Positions 23,419 to 31,960 of a stretch of 64,000 nucleotides of DNA are shown here, in pieces. Every line of letters begins with the position of its first letter. Positions within the stretch are counted from its first letter, which is position 1. The translations under genes were made by a program, and so were the position numbers. The DNA comes from Lophium mytilinum (lineage: Eukaryota; Ascomycota; Dothideomycetes; Mytilinidiales; Mytilinidiaceae): assembly GCA_010093605.1 (NCBI GenBank), contig MU004199.1, positions 1,320,730 to 1,384,729 on the forward strand, read 5' to 3'. Below the pieces are notes generated by a model. That model was given only the letters and a program-made list of their open reading frames with translations, made no database searches and was not told the origin of the DNA.

Positions 23419-23846
23419 ATTTCTATGAGCATGATTTGCTTCTCCTGCAACCCCACGTTGATATTGGCATCTCAAATGGATGAACTCGAAGGGACGTCAA
23501 CAATGTGTCAAGTAGGAGCATATCACCGAGACGATCGTACACTGTGTAAGCTAGTATAGTTATGTGAAGGCATCATCCCATTGTTAAAGCACATGATTTA
23601 CTTCTGGACCGCATTCACGTCTGGACCACGTTCGCTTCTGGACGGTGTTCACTGCCCAGCACTGTCTTGTCATGAAACATGACACACTTTCACTTTACAA
23701 TTAGCAATTTCTCCAAGTATATAGTCCGCGCTAGTCCCAGCTCTCTTTCCCAGGTAGATTCCTTAACACTATTTCCACACTCTCCTACCTCACAACCAGT
23801 CCTAACTCTTCTTTTCAACCCCAAACCTTCAGCCCGTCCTGTCAAC
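23419..23846. other. Spacer with 17-bp triplicate
   Basis: Contains a 3 x 17-bp tandem repeat (23602-23652, unit like TTCTGGACCGCATTCAC). Downstream of it is a C/T-rich leader (23750-23845) for the next gene. Confidence 0.6.
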
Positions 23847-24299
23847 ATGAACCGGTACAACCTACGCAAGCGGAAGGCTACCGAGTCTCCATCTGCTTTA
23901 GTCAACGACCAAGCAAAGCATGCCATCCGCGCTGAAGCAAGCAAGAAATTGAAGGTTACGCATGAAGATCTGGGCATGGTGGATGCAAGCACCGAAGTGG
24001 TTGATACCGTCGAAGTAGGAGCAAAGGAGATCGCACCCATGGAGGAAGTTCCAGTGGGCGATCAGACCGCTGTGGCTACCAACTACGGCACCTCCACTGA
24101 GGTCCCAGTCCTATCGAAGGAGCTCGTGAACACCCTTGAGATGCTAGCTTCAGTGGCCAAGCAGCAGACCAACGACATTCCCATCCCGCAATTCTTTATT
24201 GACCACGAGGACCAGTTCCGCAAGCTGATGGAACAGATCAAGGAGGCAGGAGACGAAATGAGGGTTGAGATGATGAAGGTGTTCGTGGCAAACGTCTAA
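23847..24299 (+). CDS. Hypothetical small protein B
   Basis: 150 aa from the ATG at 23847 (context aacATGA). The open frame extends upstream, but the C/T-rich leader argues for this start. The N-terminus reads MNRYNLRKRKATESPSA then KKLKVTHEDLGM, a basic, nuclear-looking sequence similar in outline to the preceding gene. The C-terminal half is helical (FIDHEDQFRKLMEQIKEAGD). No family was recognised. Confidence 0.55.
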   Translation: MNRYNLRKRKATESPSALVNDQAKHAIRAEASKKLKVTHEDLGMVDASTEVVDTVEVGAKEIAPMEEVPVGDQTAVATNYGTSTEVPVLSKELVNTLEMLASVAKQQTNDIPIPQFFIDHEDQFRKLMEQIKEAGDEMRVEMMKVFVANV

Positions 24300-24952
24300 A
24301 GTCTCGTTGTCAACGAATCGGAGCGCGAGTAAGGTCAGCTACCTATCGAGATGGAGCTTTGTTTCACGAAGGTCGTATGGGGTCGGCCTGCGAGATACAT
24401 CCAGAACCCTGCTATGAGACCTGGCTAAGGTACTGGTCATAGCTGCGAAGACCCTATCTGGAGATTTCGAAGACGGCGATAAGACCGAGGGCTCAATACT
24501 GTTCTGATTATTTTCCCTCGATCTTTACGAAGTCTCGCGATGCACCGACTCTCAAGTGGTCGTCTTAGCACACGATTTCCGTGCACAGTCTCCAGAAGTT
24601 GGGCGATAGCTGGAGAAAATCTCCGCTATTCGCAGCAGTAGTTCTATTCTGAAGTTAAATTCAATTCTTTAAACACCAAGTATGTGCCAATAAAATCTAC
24701 CGTGTAATGAAACCCTAACACTGCGTGAAACTTAGTGCAATGAGTAATGTAGCTTGCTTCCCCAAAGGGGATGATAAGCGCTAGTTCGGATTAGTGCTGG
24801 CGTATTTTTGAATGTTTTACAAGTTGGTGTCCGTTTCAGCCTTCGGTGCCTTCTTCTATGCAAACGGGGTATTGATCCGTCAGATCACTGGACTAAGAAC
24901 GCACATATCATCGCAAAACTCTGGAGAAATTCAGAGAGCTACAAGTCGAAAA
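24300..24952. other. Spacer before kinase-ankyrin gene
   Basis: No supported ORF except a 47-codon in-frame upstream extension of the kinase-ankyrin frame (from 24812) that I treat as leader. No repeat was seen. Confidence 0.4.
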
Positions 24953-27900
24953 ATGGCAGTCAACGACGGTCGGGGATCTCTTACCGAGGACGAGTGGGGA
25001 TTTTCGACTCCCTCCAACGATGCGGCAGATCAGCCTCCGAAAACTTCTCAACATAGCCTCAATGAAGATGACTGGGGCTTCCCAACTAACAACACTGGCG
25101 ATACATCACCAAAGCCTGACACTCATTCTGCAGAAGAAGACGAATGGGGGTTTCCTATTGACAACAAGGGCGAGGCTACATCAAAGCCAGGCGAGCCATC
25201 CGTAGACGAAGACGAATGGGGATTTGCAATTGATCAAGCAAACGCAGCCACCGTGAACGACGCATCTGATCTCCTGAAAAAATGGGGTCTCGACTCTGAG
25301 CCTACTTCTCCCACCGGCGCCCCCAACGTCAGCGACGACCTTGCCGGAGCCGCTGAATCCCTTTTCGAAGGTTGGAAAACCGCGACTAGAACTGGAAATA
25401 TCGGCACCTCACTATCGACCTTCATTACGATCCTGTCAAGCCTCGATATTTCTGGCCCAGAACACCTTCTCATCCGCAGTCTAAAGCAAAGGGCCGTCAA
25501 AATAGGCCAAGGCTCCCAATTCAGCGTCTTCTTTGACAATTCTCCCATCGGCGAAGATGACGGCAAGGGAAATATCACCCAAAGGAAAGGCAGAGTGGTC
25601 AAGCGCGTCCGAATTTCAAAAATGGCGCTGAGTAGTGAAGAGGAGTTGGGGTTCAATGAGCAGTATTTACAGACACTTCGGCATTTAGAACTTGAGGTCC
25701 TCAGTCTGGGGTTGTTGCGACATCGGAACATTGTACGGTTACTGAGCTGGGGATACGATTACCAGGATCGGTATACGCCTATCCCGGTTTTATTCATGGA
25801 AGCTGCGCTTGCACCCCTGGATGAGTTTCTGTCATTGGAGAAGAAGAGCGAGGGCCTACTGGTGGCGTTGGGTGTTAAGAGGTGGGATGTCAAGTACCAC
25901 TTTGCGCTTGATGTCGCGGCGGGGCTCGAGGCGATACACAGTTTGAACATTGTGCATGGAGATGTTAAGCCTGAGAACGTCTTAGTGTTTCGGAACGATG
26001 ATCCAAAGGTTCCTTACGTGGCGAAGCTCAGCGACTTTGGAGTATGTGTGGATATGAGAATCGATGGGCAGAAAGTCACGCCGGAATCCTACCTTGGGAC
26101 TAGCTCGTGGACTGGCAGCGAGGTTGGGATCGGACAATGGAACGATGAGACGCATGGAATCTTTACGCAGGAGCTGTTGAAAAAGTTCGATTCGTACAGC
26201 TTTGGGTTGACGTTGCTTTCGATAATGGGGGCTTATGGCGGGTTGCCTCCGATTACAAAAGAGCCGGGGCTGGGGAGAGGATTCGGACTATTAAAGGAGA
26301 TCGAAAATTCACTGAAAGAGGCCAAGGGATGCCCCGAAGGCATCTTAACTCAAGTCAAGGCAGCATCAAAAAAGCTTCTGGCCATCAAGCCGTGCGAACG
26401 TCCACTCCCGTCTCCGATTCTACTGCGAACCGATCTTCCGGCCTACGTAGATTGGCTTCAAGTAAGTACGTCGGTGCAGCAAACACAGCAAAGGAAGCGC
26501 AACGGCCATGCGTATTGGTTTTCTCTCGATATACATGTTCTCAGATCTCTAGACCAGCAGTATACACAGCAAGAGAAACGGGGAAAGTCTAGTGGGTTTA
26601 GTGGCGAATCTCTTTTCGGAATGGCGGAAGCTTGCTCGCAGCAACCAACTGACGGATCCGCCGACAAGATACTGAACTTTCTCCTTGCATCAGCGGAGAA
26701 AGGTTACACTCCTGCAAGAGCGATTTGTGCAAAGGTGTATGAGGCATTTGATCGTCAATTAGACGTTGATGAAAAGACGTTGACGCACTGGGAAAGCGAG
26801 GCTGTGGCAGATGGCTTCATGTTTTATCGCCATCCATTTCTAGAAGAAGAGAGGCATGAAGGACAGCGACAACTTTTTAGGAGAAACGGTGGCTACTGCG
26901 ACGACCCTTTTCTGAGCATGGCCCCAATCCTCGCAACAGCACGAGACCTGAATAGGCTCACAATCTGGCTTTCCAAATTCAGCATCGATTCTGCTGTGGA
27001 TTCCATCGGAAATACCATTATGCATGTCTGTGCTGCTCTCGGGGAGGTTGACTCCGTCAGGCTTTTATTAGACAGATCAAAAGCGGACCTTTTCAACGAG
27101 AACGAGGAGACGCCGCTCTACAAAGCCTGCCAGGCCGGCCACACGGCTGTCGTCCAGCTGCTTCTTCGTAACGGTCATCGAGCAACCCCTACCAAGGATA
27201 TGAATGTTTCCCCATTGCACTGGCTTTTCAACTTTCCCGAATCAGATATTCAGCAAATTGCGGAAGCTATGGTCAAGAGCGGAGGAGCTGATGTCAGCCA
27301 TATGATCAAGCCGCCAAGATATTACGAGAACGCGTCAAAGTATCTCATGAAGCATTTTCCCTTCGAATTTCCACTTGGTACCCCTTTCCACTGGGCGGCA
27401 TTTGCGAGAAACAGAACCGCACTAGACGTTCTTCTAAGCCTCGGAGCTAAGATTGACGCTACCTATGATAACGGGAATCATGGAACAACACCTCTTGCTC
27501 AAGCCGTGTGTACCGAAGATGCGCCTTTAGTTGCCTACCTCCTCGAAAGAGGTACCGACACTTCCGTCAACAACAAAGAAGGCCGAAATCCCCTCCATCT
27601 AATGAGCCTAGGCGCCGGGAATGAGAACCCACTATCTTCGACGAAATGGGATACTTGGGTTAGACACGGAAATTGGAGAAACAGCGTTCAATCTGCAAAA
27701 GACGTAGTGCAGCTTCTAGTCCATGCAGGTGTCGATATCGAGGCCCGAGCGACTGGATACGGGAAACGCACGCCCCTACTAATGGCTTCCGACCCGATCT
27801 ACATGAAGGAGCACGTCGTTCAAGCACTCTTAGAGGAAGGTGCGAATGCGGACGCGCAGATGGATAGGTCGGATTTCAATGTACTGCACCTCTGGTGCAC

Positions 27901-29131
27901 GGCTGACCCGAGTCTGCTACGGTATCCCCACGTCTTCAAGGACTTCTTTGCGTACATCATCGAAAAAGTCAATAACCTGGACTGTCAAGCAGGTGCAATG
28001 GAGGAAACCGTCCTTCACCAGATGGTTAAGACGCAAATGCCTGCAGAGAAACTGTTTGAGTACATTGAACTTCTCTTTGCAGATCCGAAGCACAGTCCAA
28101 ATATGAACGCGAGGAACCGGGACGGGAATACGCCGCTCATGGTAGCTTGTCTGGGGCTCCCAGAAGGCATAGTAGAGAGGATCGGATTCCTTCTCAAACG
28201 TGGAGCGCAGCCCAGTCTCATGAACAACTACCAAGAGAACTTCATCCTGCGTCTCGTGGAAAACTACACCCTCATGGATGCGGATACTCTCTCAGCTTTG
28301 CAACTCCTATTTTCCCACGAGTCTCTCACGCCAGAAGTTCTCCAAAAGTTCATCAAAGAAACAAGTTTGACGGCTTTGACAGAATGTGCTTCGCAAGGCC
28401 GCATGAAAACCCTGTCCTACCTTCTTCAACTCGGCATGCGCAACAGGGTCAACGAAACGGTTACGGTGCGACGGACAGTGAAAACCGTTTTGGATGAAGC
28501 ATTTTTCTCGGCAAACTCGGCACGGTTCATATACATCCGCAATGCAAGTGACCTCCTTACCAAGGAAGAAATCGAGGAAGCCGAGCAAAAGAACCACCTT
28601 TATACATCCGACTCGGGCGTTGTAAACCGCTATGGCGGAGCTTCCGCCGCAAGAGCAAAGGAATCTTACTGGGCCTATCCGGAGATTTTTGCGCTGCTTC
28701 AATCTCATGGTGCGGTGCGAATACAACAGGCCGAGCATAGAGGTCCGTCGTGGAGAGACGCGATTGATCTTCCGGTATTGGGGATGACGAAGAACACGCA
28801 ACCAAACCTCGATCACTGGAGGCCGCTGTACGACCTAGAGGAGCTGGAGGATGGATGGGAAGAAGCTGCGTACGAAGAGTTCATGGATAGCTATTCATAT
28901 CTTAGCGAGGAGGATCTTGCGACATTGGAAGTTCCTATTTTGGCCTTTGAGCGATGGCCAAAGCTCGTGGAAATGCTAAGTGCGAAGAATGGTTGGTACC
29001 GCGGGGTTCTTAGAGATGGGAGGAGTGTTGAGGTCAAGATGATGGCAAAGGGGCAGGGCGGGATAGAGCAGGTGAGAGACTTGAAAGGCAGGACGTTGAA
29101 TGTGAAGGAGATTCTTGAGCGAGGATACTAA
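24953..29131 (+). CDS. Protein kinase-ankyrin repeat protein with N-terminal EDxWGF repeats
   Basis: One long frame; 1392 aa from the Met at 24953. A 96-nt stop-free candidate intron at 26462-26557 (donor GTAAGT) would reduce it to 1360 aa. Residues 9-95 hold four 24-26-residue repeats, each with ED[ED]WGF. The kinase domain spans about 180-500 with all catalytic features: glycine loop GQGSQFSV, Lys in VVKRV, HGDVKPEN (about 334-341) and SDFGV. A linker with Sel1-like character follows, then about ten degenerate ankyrin repeats from about residue 655 to 1150 (GNTIMHVCAALGEVDSVRLL; ETPLYKACQAGHTAVVQLLL). An acidic C-terminal region (YEEFMDSYSYLSEEDL) ends the protein. Kinase-ankyrin order recalls animal RIPK4/ANKK. 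The stop lies 27 bp from the convergent HeLo-pseudokinase gene. Substrate unknown. Confidence 0.85.
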   Translation: MAVNDGRGSLTEDEWGFSTPSNDAADQPPKTSQHSLNEDDWGFPTNNTGDTSPKPDTHSAEEDEWGFPIDNKGEATSKPGEPSVDEDEWGFAIDQANAATVNDASDLLKKWGLDSEPTSPTGAPNVSDDLAGAAESLFEGWKTATRTGNIGTSLSTFITILSSLDISGPEHLLIRSLKQRAVKIGQGSQFSVFFDNSPIGEDDGKGNITQRKGRVVKRVRISKMALSSEEELGFNEQYLQTLRHLELEVLSLGLLRHRNIVRLLSWGYDYQDRYTPIPVLFMEAALAPLDEFLSLEKKSEGLLVALGVKRWDVKYHFALDVAAGLEAIHSLNIVHGDVKPENVLVFRNDDPKVPYVAKLSDFGVCVDMRIDGQKVTPESYLGTSSWTGSEVGIGQWNDETHGIFTQELLKKFDSYSFGLTLLSIMGAYGGLPPITKEPGLGRGFGLLKEIENSLKEAKGCPEGILTQVKAASKKLLAIKPCERPLPSPILLRTDLPAYVDWLQVSTSVQQTQQRKRNGHAYWFSLDIHVLRSLDQQYTQQEKRGKSSGFSGESLFGMAEACSQQPTDGSADKILNFLLASAEKGYTPARAICAKVYEAFDRQLDVDEKTLTHWESEAVADGFMFYRHPFLEEERHEGQRQLFRRNGGYCDDPFLSMAPILATARDLNRLTIWLSKFSIDSAVDSIGNTIMHVCAALGEVDSVRLLLDRSKADLFNENEETPLYKACQAGHTAVVQLLLRNGHRATPTKDMNVSPLHWLFNFPESDIQQIAEAMVKSGGADVSHMIKPPRYYENASKYLMKHFPFEFPLGTPFHWAAFARNRTALDVLLSLGAKIDATYDNGNHGTTPLAQAVCTEDAPLVAYLLERGTDTSVNNKEGRNPLHLMSLGAGNENPLSSTKWDTWVRHGNWRNSVQSAKDVVQLLVHAGVDIEARATGYGKRTPLLMASDPIYMKEHVVQALLEEGANADAQMDRSDFNVLHLWCTADPSLLRYPHVFKDFFAYIIEKVNNLDCQAGAMEETVLHQMVKTQMPAEKLFEYIELLFADPKHSPNMNARNRDGNTPLMVACLGLPEGIVERIGFLLKRGAQPSLMNNYQENFILRLVENYTLMDADTLSALQLLFSHESLTPEVLQKFIKETSLTALTECASQGRMKTLSYLLQLGMRNRVNETVTVRRTVKTVLDEAFFSANSARFIYIRNASDLLTKEEIEEAEQKNHLYTSDSGVVNRYGGASAARAKESYWAYPEIFALLQSHGAVRIQQAEHRGPSWRDAIDLPVLGMTKNTQPNLDHWRPLYDLEELEDGWEEAAYEEFMDSYSYLSEEDLATLEVPILAFERWPKLVEMLSAKNGWYRGVLRDGRSVEVKMMAKGQGGIEQVRDLKGRTLNVKEILERGY

Positions 29132-29158
29132 GGTAGATTTATCTTCGCATACAGTCCT

Positions 29159-30799
29159 CTATAGTTTGCTCCCCTTTGACAACGCATCTACCACTTGCTT
29201 ACGAAAATCAATCGAGAGCTCCACTGCATCTTCTTGGCTCTCATTCGGTCTCCAAGATAGGCATTTCTGAACAACACCAGCGTAGCCCTCTCCCATTTCT
29301 TGTTTCAACTCCGAGCCGGCCGCCAATTGTCCGATCATTCCACTCACGCGCTGGAAAAGAGTATGTTGCTGCGTCGAGTCAATCCGCGGGTTCTTCTCCA
29401 GCGGTCTCGCAAACACAGTAGACATAGTCTTCCATAAGCCGATTTCAAGCAGCAAAACTCCCAGAGAGTAGATGTCATGCTCATTCGAGAATTTGTGCGT
29501 TGGTTTCCCGAAGCGTTGCTGGTGATGGTACAGATTTGGCTCCAGGTCGAAAAGCTCGTGAAGAGAAGTTGAGGCTTCGAGCGGCCGAGCGACGTCCCAG
29601 CCGACAAGGTAAGGGAGCTTTTCTAGATCATTGGATGAACCGGGAAGCATCAAAACGCTCCGGGAGCAAATGTTTTTGTGAACCCAGCCGGAAGTATGGA
29701 TAGTCAGGAGCGTGGCGGCTAAGGCGCGCGCCGTGCGAAATCGGCCTCCTAGGGTCAGCTTTGGCCTTCCCACAATCAGAGCGTGGAGGGTTGGTGTTTC
29801 CTCAGTGCCCAAAAGAACCTGAGGTGAACGGTAGAGAAGAAGGCTTCGATTCTTGCTAGGCTCGTCTAGAAAACCTAGGCAGCTGAGAGTGTGCATACGA
29901 TATCCCTCTTCAGCGTCCTGCTTTGACAGATCCGAGTCGACCGGGCCCTGAAGTAGCCATGTGAGCCTTCTGAGGGGTTCTTTGAGTGCTTTGGCCCCAT
30001 CGTAGTCGCGCTCGCTCGTAGCAAGCGCTATTGCGTCGTCGTACTGCCGGATTTCGACAATGACATCCATAGAATCGAAGCCCGACTTATCTTCGTAGAC
30101 ACCACGTAGGAGCTCTTGTTTAGGTTTCAAGATAACGGGATCTTTCATGTCTCCATCTAGCGCATCGTAGTTCTCGGGTGGCTGAGAATGCACTCTGATC
30201 TGCCTCTCCGACACCTCCTTGACACCGAGGTCTACGGCCTGCGAGCTGGCAGCGAAACCTGGGGTCGAATTTCCAACCAGCAGCAAGATAATTGAGAGCG
30301 TCTGCCGCAGTCGATCCGTCCACTCGGTGTAGTGCAGGAGGAGCGCTTCCATCGCTTCTTTCCCGAATAGCGCCCATTCCAAGGGGGAGGCTTTCTTTCT
30401 CCAGGTCTGGCACCGTGTCCTCATACCGTTGCCAAATTTCCACTTTTTCTTGGCTCCCGCGTCCATATCCTTTGCATCTCCCGCTATCTCCGGTACGACG
30501 CCTGCAAACTTCGATGCCTCAACTCGATACGCGCCTAACGCTTGGCTTAGCGCATCAAGGCAATGCTGAACATCTCTTTTCACACTATCCCGGACTCTGG
30601 AATCACGTAGAAGACCGCGCTCCTCACCAAAACAGACGTCGGTGAAGGTTTCGACGAAGACAAGTTCGTGCTCTAGCCGCTCGGAGATGTCGCGTTTGGC
30701 GGAGCCATACTCCTTGATCTCGGCTGTAACTTCGCGAATAAAGACTGTAGTTTCGTAGATTAGAGAAATAATCTCTAGAGAGGTGCTGAAAAGATCCAT
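29159..30799 (-). CDS. HeLo-like domain plus pseudokinase protein (MLKL-like architecture)
   Basis: Intronless, 546 aa from the Met at 30799. The frame is open 34 codons further upstream, but MDLFSTSLEIISLIYETTVF is the usual form of a HeLo-type N-terminus. Residues 1-210 are predicted helical and resemble the prion-inhibition-and-propagation HeLo/HeLo-like family. Residues about 290-540 are kinase-like but dead: the HRD-x-K-x-x-N loop reads WVHKNICSRSVLML and the DFG site reads VGWDVARP. The late-lobe motif HDIYSLGVLLLEIGLW is kept. HeLo-type domains are membrane-attacking helical bundles in fungal incompatibility and are related to the four-helix bundle of MLKL. Proteins of this architecture are expanded in Pezizomycotina and mostly uncharacterised. 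A cell-death role here is inferred. Confidence 0.82.
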   Translation of the reverse strand: MDLFSTSLEIISLIYETTVFIREVTAEIKEYGSAKRDISERLEHELVFVETFTDVCFGEERGLLRDSRVRDSVKRDVQHCLDALSQALGAYRVEASKFAGVVPEIAGDAKDMDAGAKKKWKFGNGMRTRCQTWRKKASPLEWALFGKEAMEALLLHYTEWTDRLRQTLSIILLLVGNSTPGFAASSQAVDLGVKEVSERQIRVHSQPPENYDALDGDMKDPVILKPKQELLRGVYEDKSGFDSMDVIVEIRQYDDAIALATSERDYDGAKALKEPLRRLTWLLQGPVDSDLSKQDAEEGYRMHTLSCLGFLDEPSKNRSLLLYRSPQVLLGTEETPTLHALIVGRPKLTLGGRFRTARALAATLLTIHTSGWVHKNICSRSVLMLPGSSNDLEKLPYLVGWDVARPLEASTSLHELFDLEPNLYHHQQRFGKPTHKFSNEHDIYSLGVLLLEIGLWKTMSTVFARPLEKNPRIDSTQQHTLFQRVSGMIGQLAAGSELKQEMGEGYAGVVQKCLSWRPNESQEDAVELSIDFRKQVVDALSKGSKL

Positions 30800-31960
30800 G
30801 CTTGGAGAAATTGTGTGGCGGAATGCTGATGACTGGATATGTGCGGCTGAAGTAGCGGAAAAGTTATACTTACACCTTTTGGCCCCCACTCTACCCCGCA
30901 CCAGCTGGGCCTTTCAATCAGTTACTTCGGACAAGGAAGAAGCAAGAAGAGTAGCTGGCTTGAGTGAAACTGCAAGGATTGGTACCCAACACGCCCACGT
31001 AAACCTATCTTCAGGATCCACAACAGGCAACCACTCTGAAAACTACTTTTTGTCAAGCGTCAATGCACGCCCCTATCGTCTGTCGAACTGAAACTGGGCA
31101 AAAGAGATAACTCTCTGGTCAATTTGATTCCTCTCACATCTCGAGCCTAAACCTTAATAATATGGGTAAGGTCACGCAGATATCAGCACGGAACATAACT
31201 ACAGCCGTGTATCTAGGAGCCAAGCCAAAAGCCATAAACGTTGTATTGAGAGCCGCAACGAATGGACATGTCGAGTTATCGAATATGTCAACAATTCAAG
31301 ACTCTTGTTTTCAGACACGCGAGATCAAGAATGGACGATTTGGAAAGTATAGGTGAATCGGGTAAGTATTCCGTCACGTGACGGAATCCTGCCTTGACCT
31401 CTCCAGCCTCTCGGCCAACGCGACGCAGACAACGCCCCCGGCAAAAATAATTTGCAGGCTCGTGTTCTTGGTATCGAAAGACGCTGGATGTGGATGCATC
31501 TCGCTACACAAGGTGATGGAGCCCTTTGAAAATCGACAATTGGCCTTGGCGTGTACCCAGGATACACGTGCGCGCCCGAAAGCGGCTATGGCGTTCAGGG
31601 GAGCCTCCGAGCTCGCTTCCTCATGCCAGCCTTGCACGCCTCAAGTCTCGCCCGAAGCCATGCTGATTTCCACTAGGATAGGCCAAGAATTCCGGCCATC
31701 TAGATGCCATCCACATGCTCATTATTCGATGGGTAGATTGCGGATGTATGAGAATGGACTGTTATCGGCGCCATTACTTTCAGTGGCGTGCGTAGGGGAG
31801 CAGAAGCGCAGAAAACAAATTCACAGTACGGAGCAGTCGCTGTCTAGTCTCAAACACTCGAACATCTTCTCTAACTTTTGTTTACTTCCAGTTGCTCACT
31901 CGCTTCGTCGATTCGTCATTCTTTTGGCTTCTTTTTTGTTTTGTCTCTCGTTAAAGCAAC
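30800..31960. promoter_or_regulatory. Divergent intergenic region with perfect CACGTG palindrome
   Basis: About 1.16 kb between two divergent genes. A perfect 20-bp palindrome ATTCCGTCACGTGACGGAAT lies at 31368-31387, centred on an E-box. Just upstream of the HeLo gene the minus strand has GTAAGTATAAC...ATATCCAG, a possible 5' UTR intron. ORFs here (up to 215 codons) have no family-like content and overlap the secreted protein's leader. No RNA gene was seen. Confidence 0.55.

Noticed and set aside
15350-24300. Whether the accessory genes form a secondary-metabolite cluster
   Set aside because: A Zn2Cys6 regulator is present, but there is no PKS, NRPS, terpene synthase, P450 or MFS transporter nearby.
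24812-24952. N-terminal 47-codon extension of the kinase-ankyrin frame (starting MFYKLVSVSAFGAFF)
   Set aside because: Looks like a signal anchor, but the sequence lies in a non-coding-like leader and the repeat region begins right after the Met at 24953; kept only as a possible alternative start.
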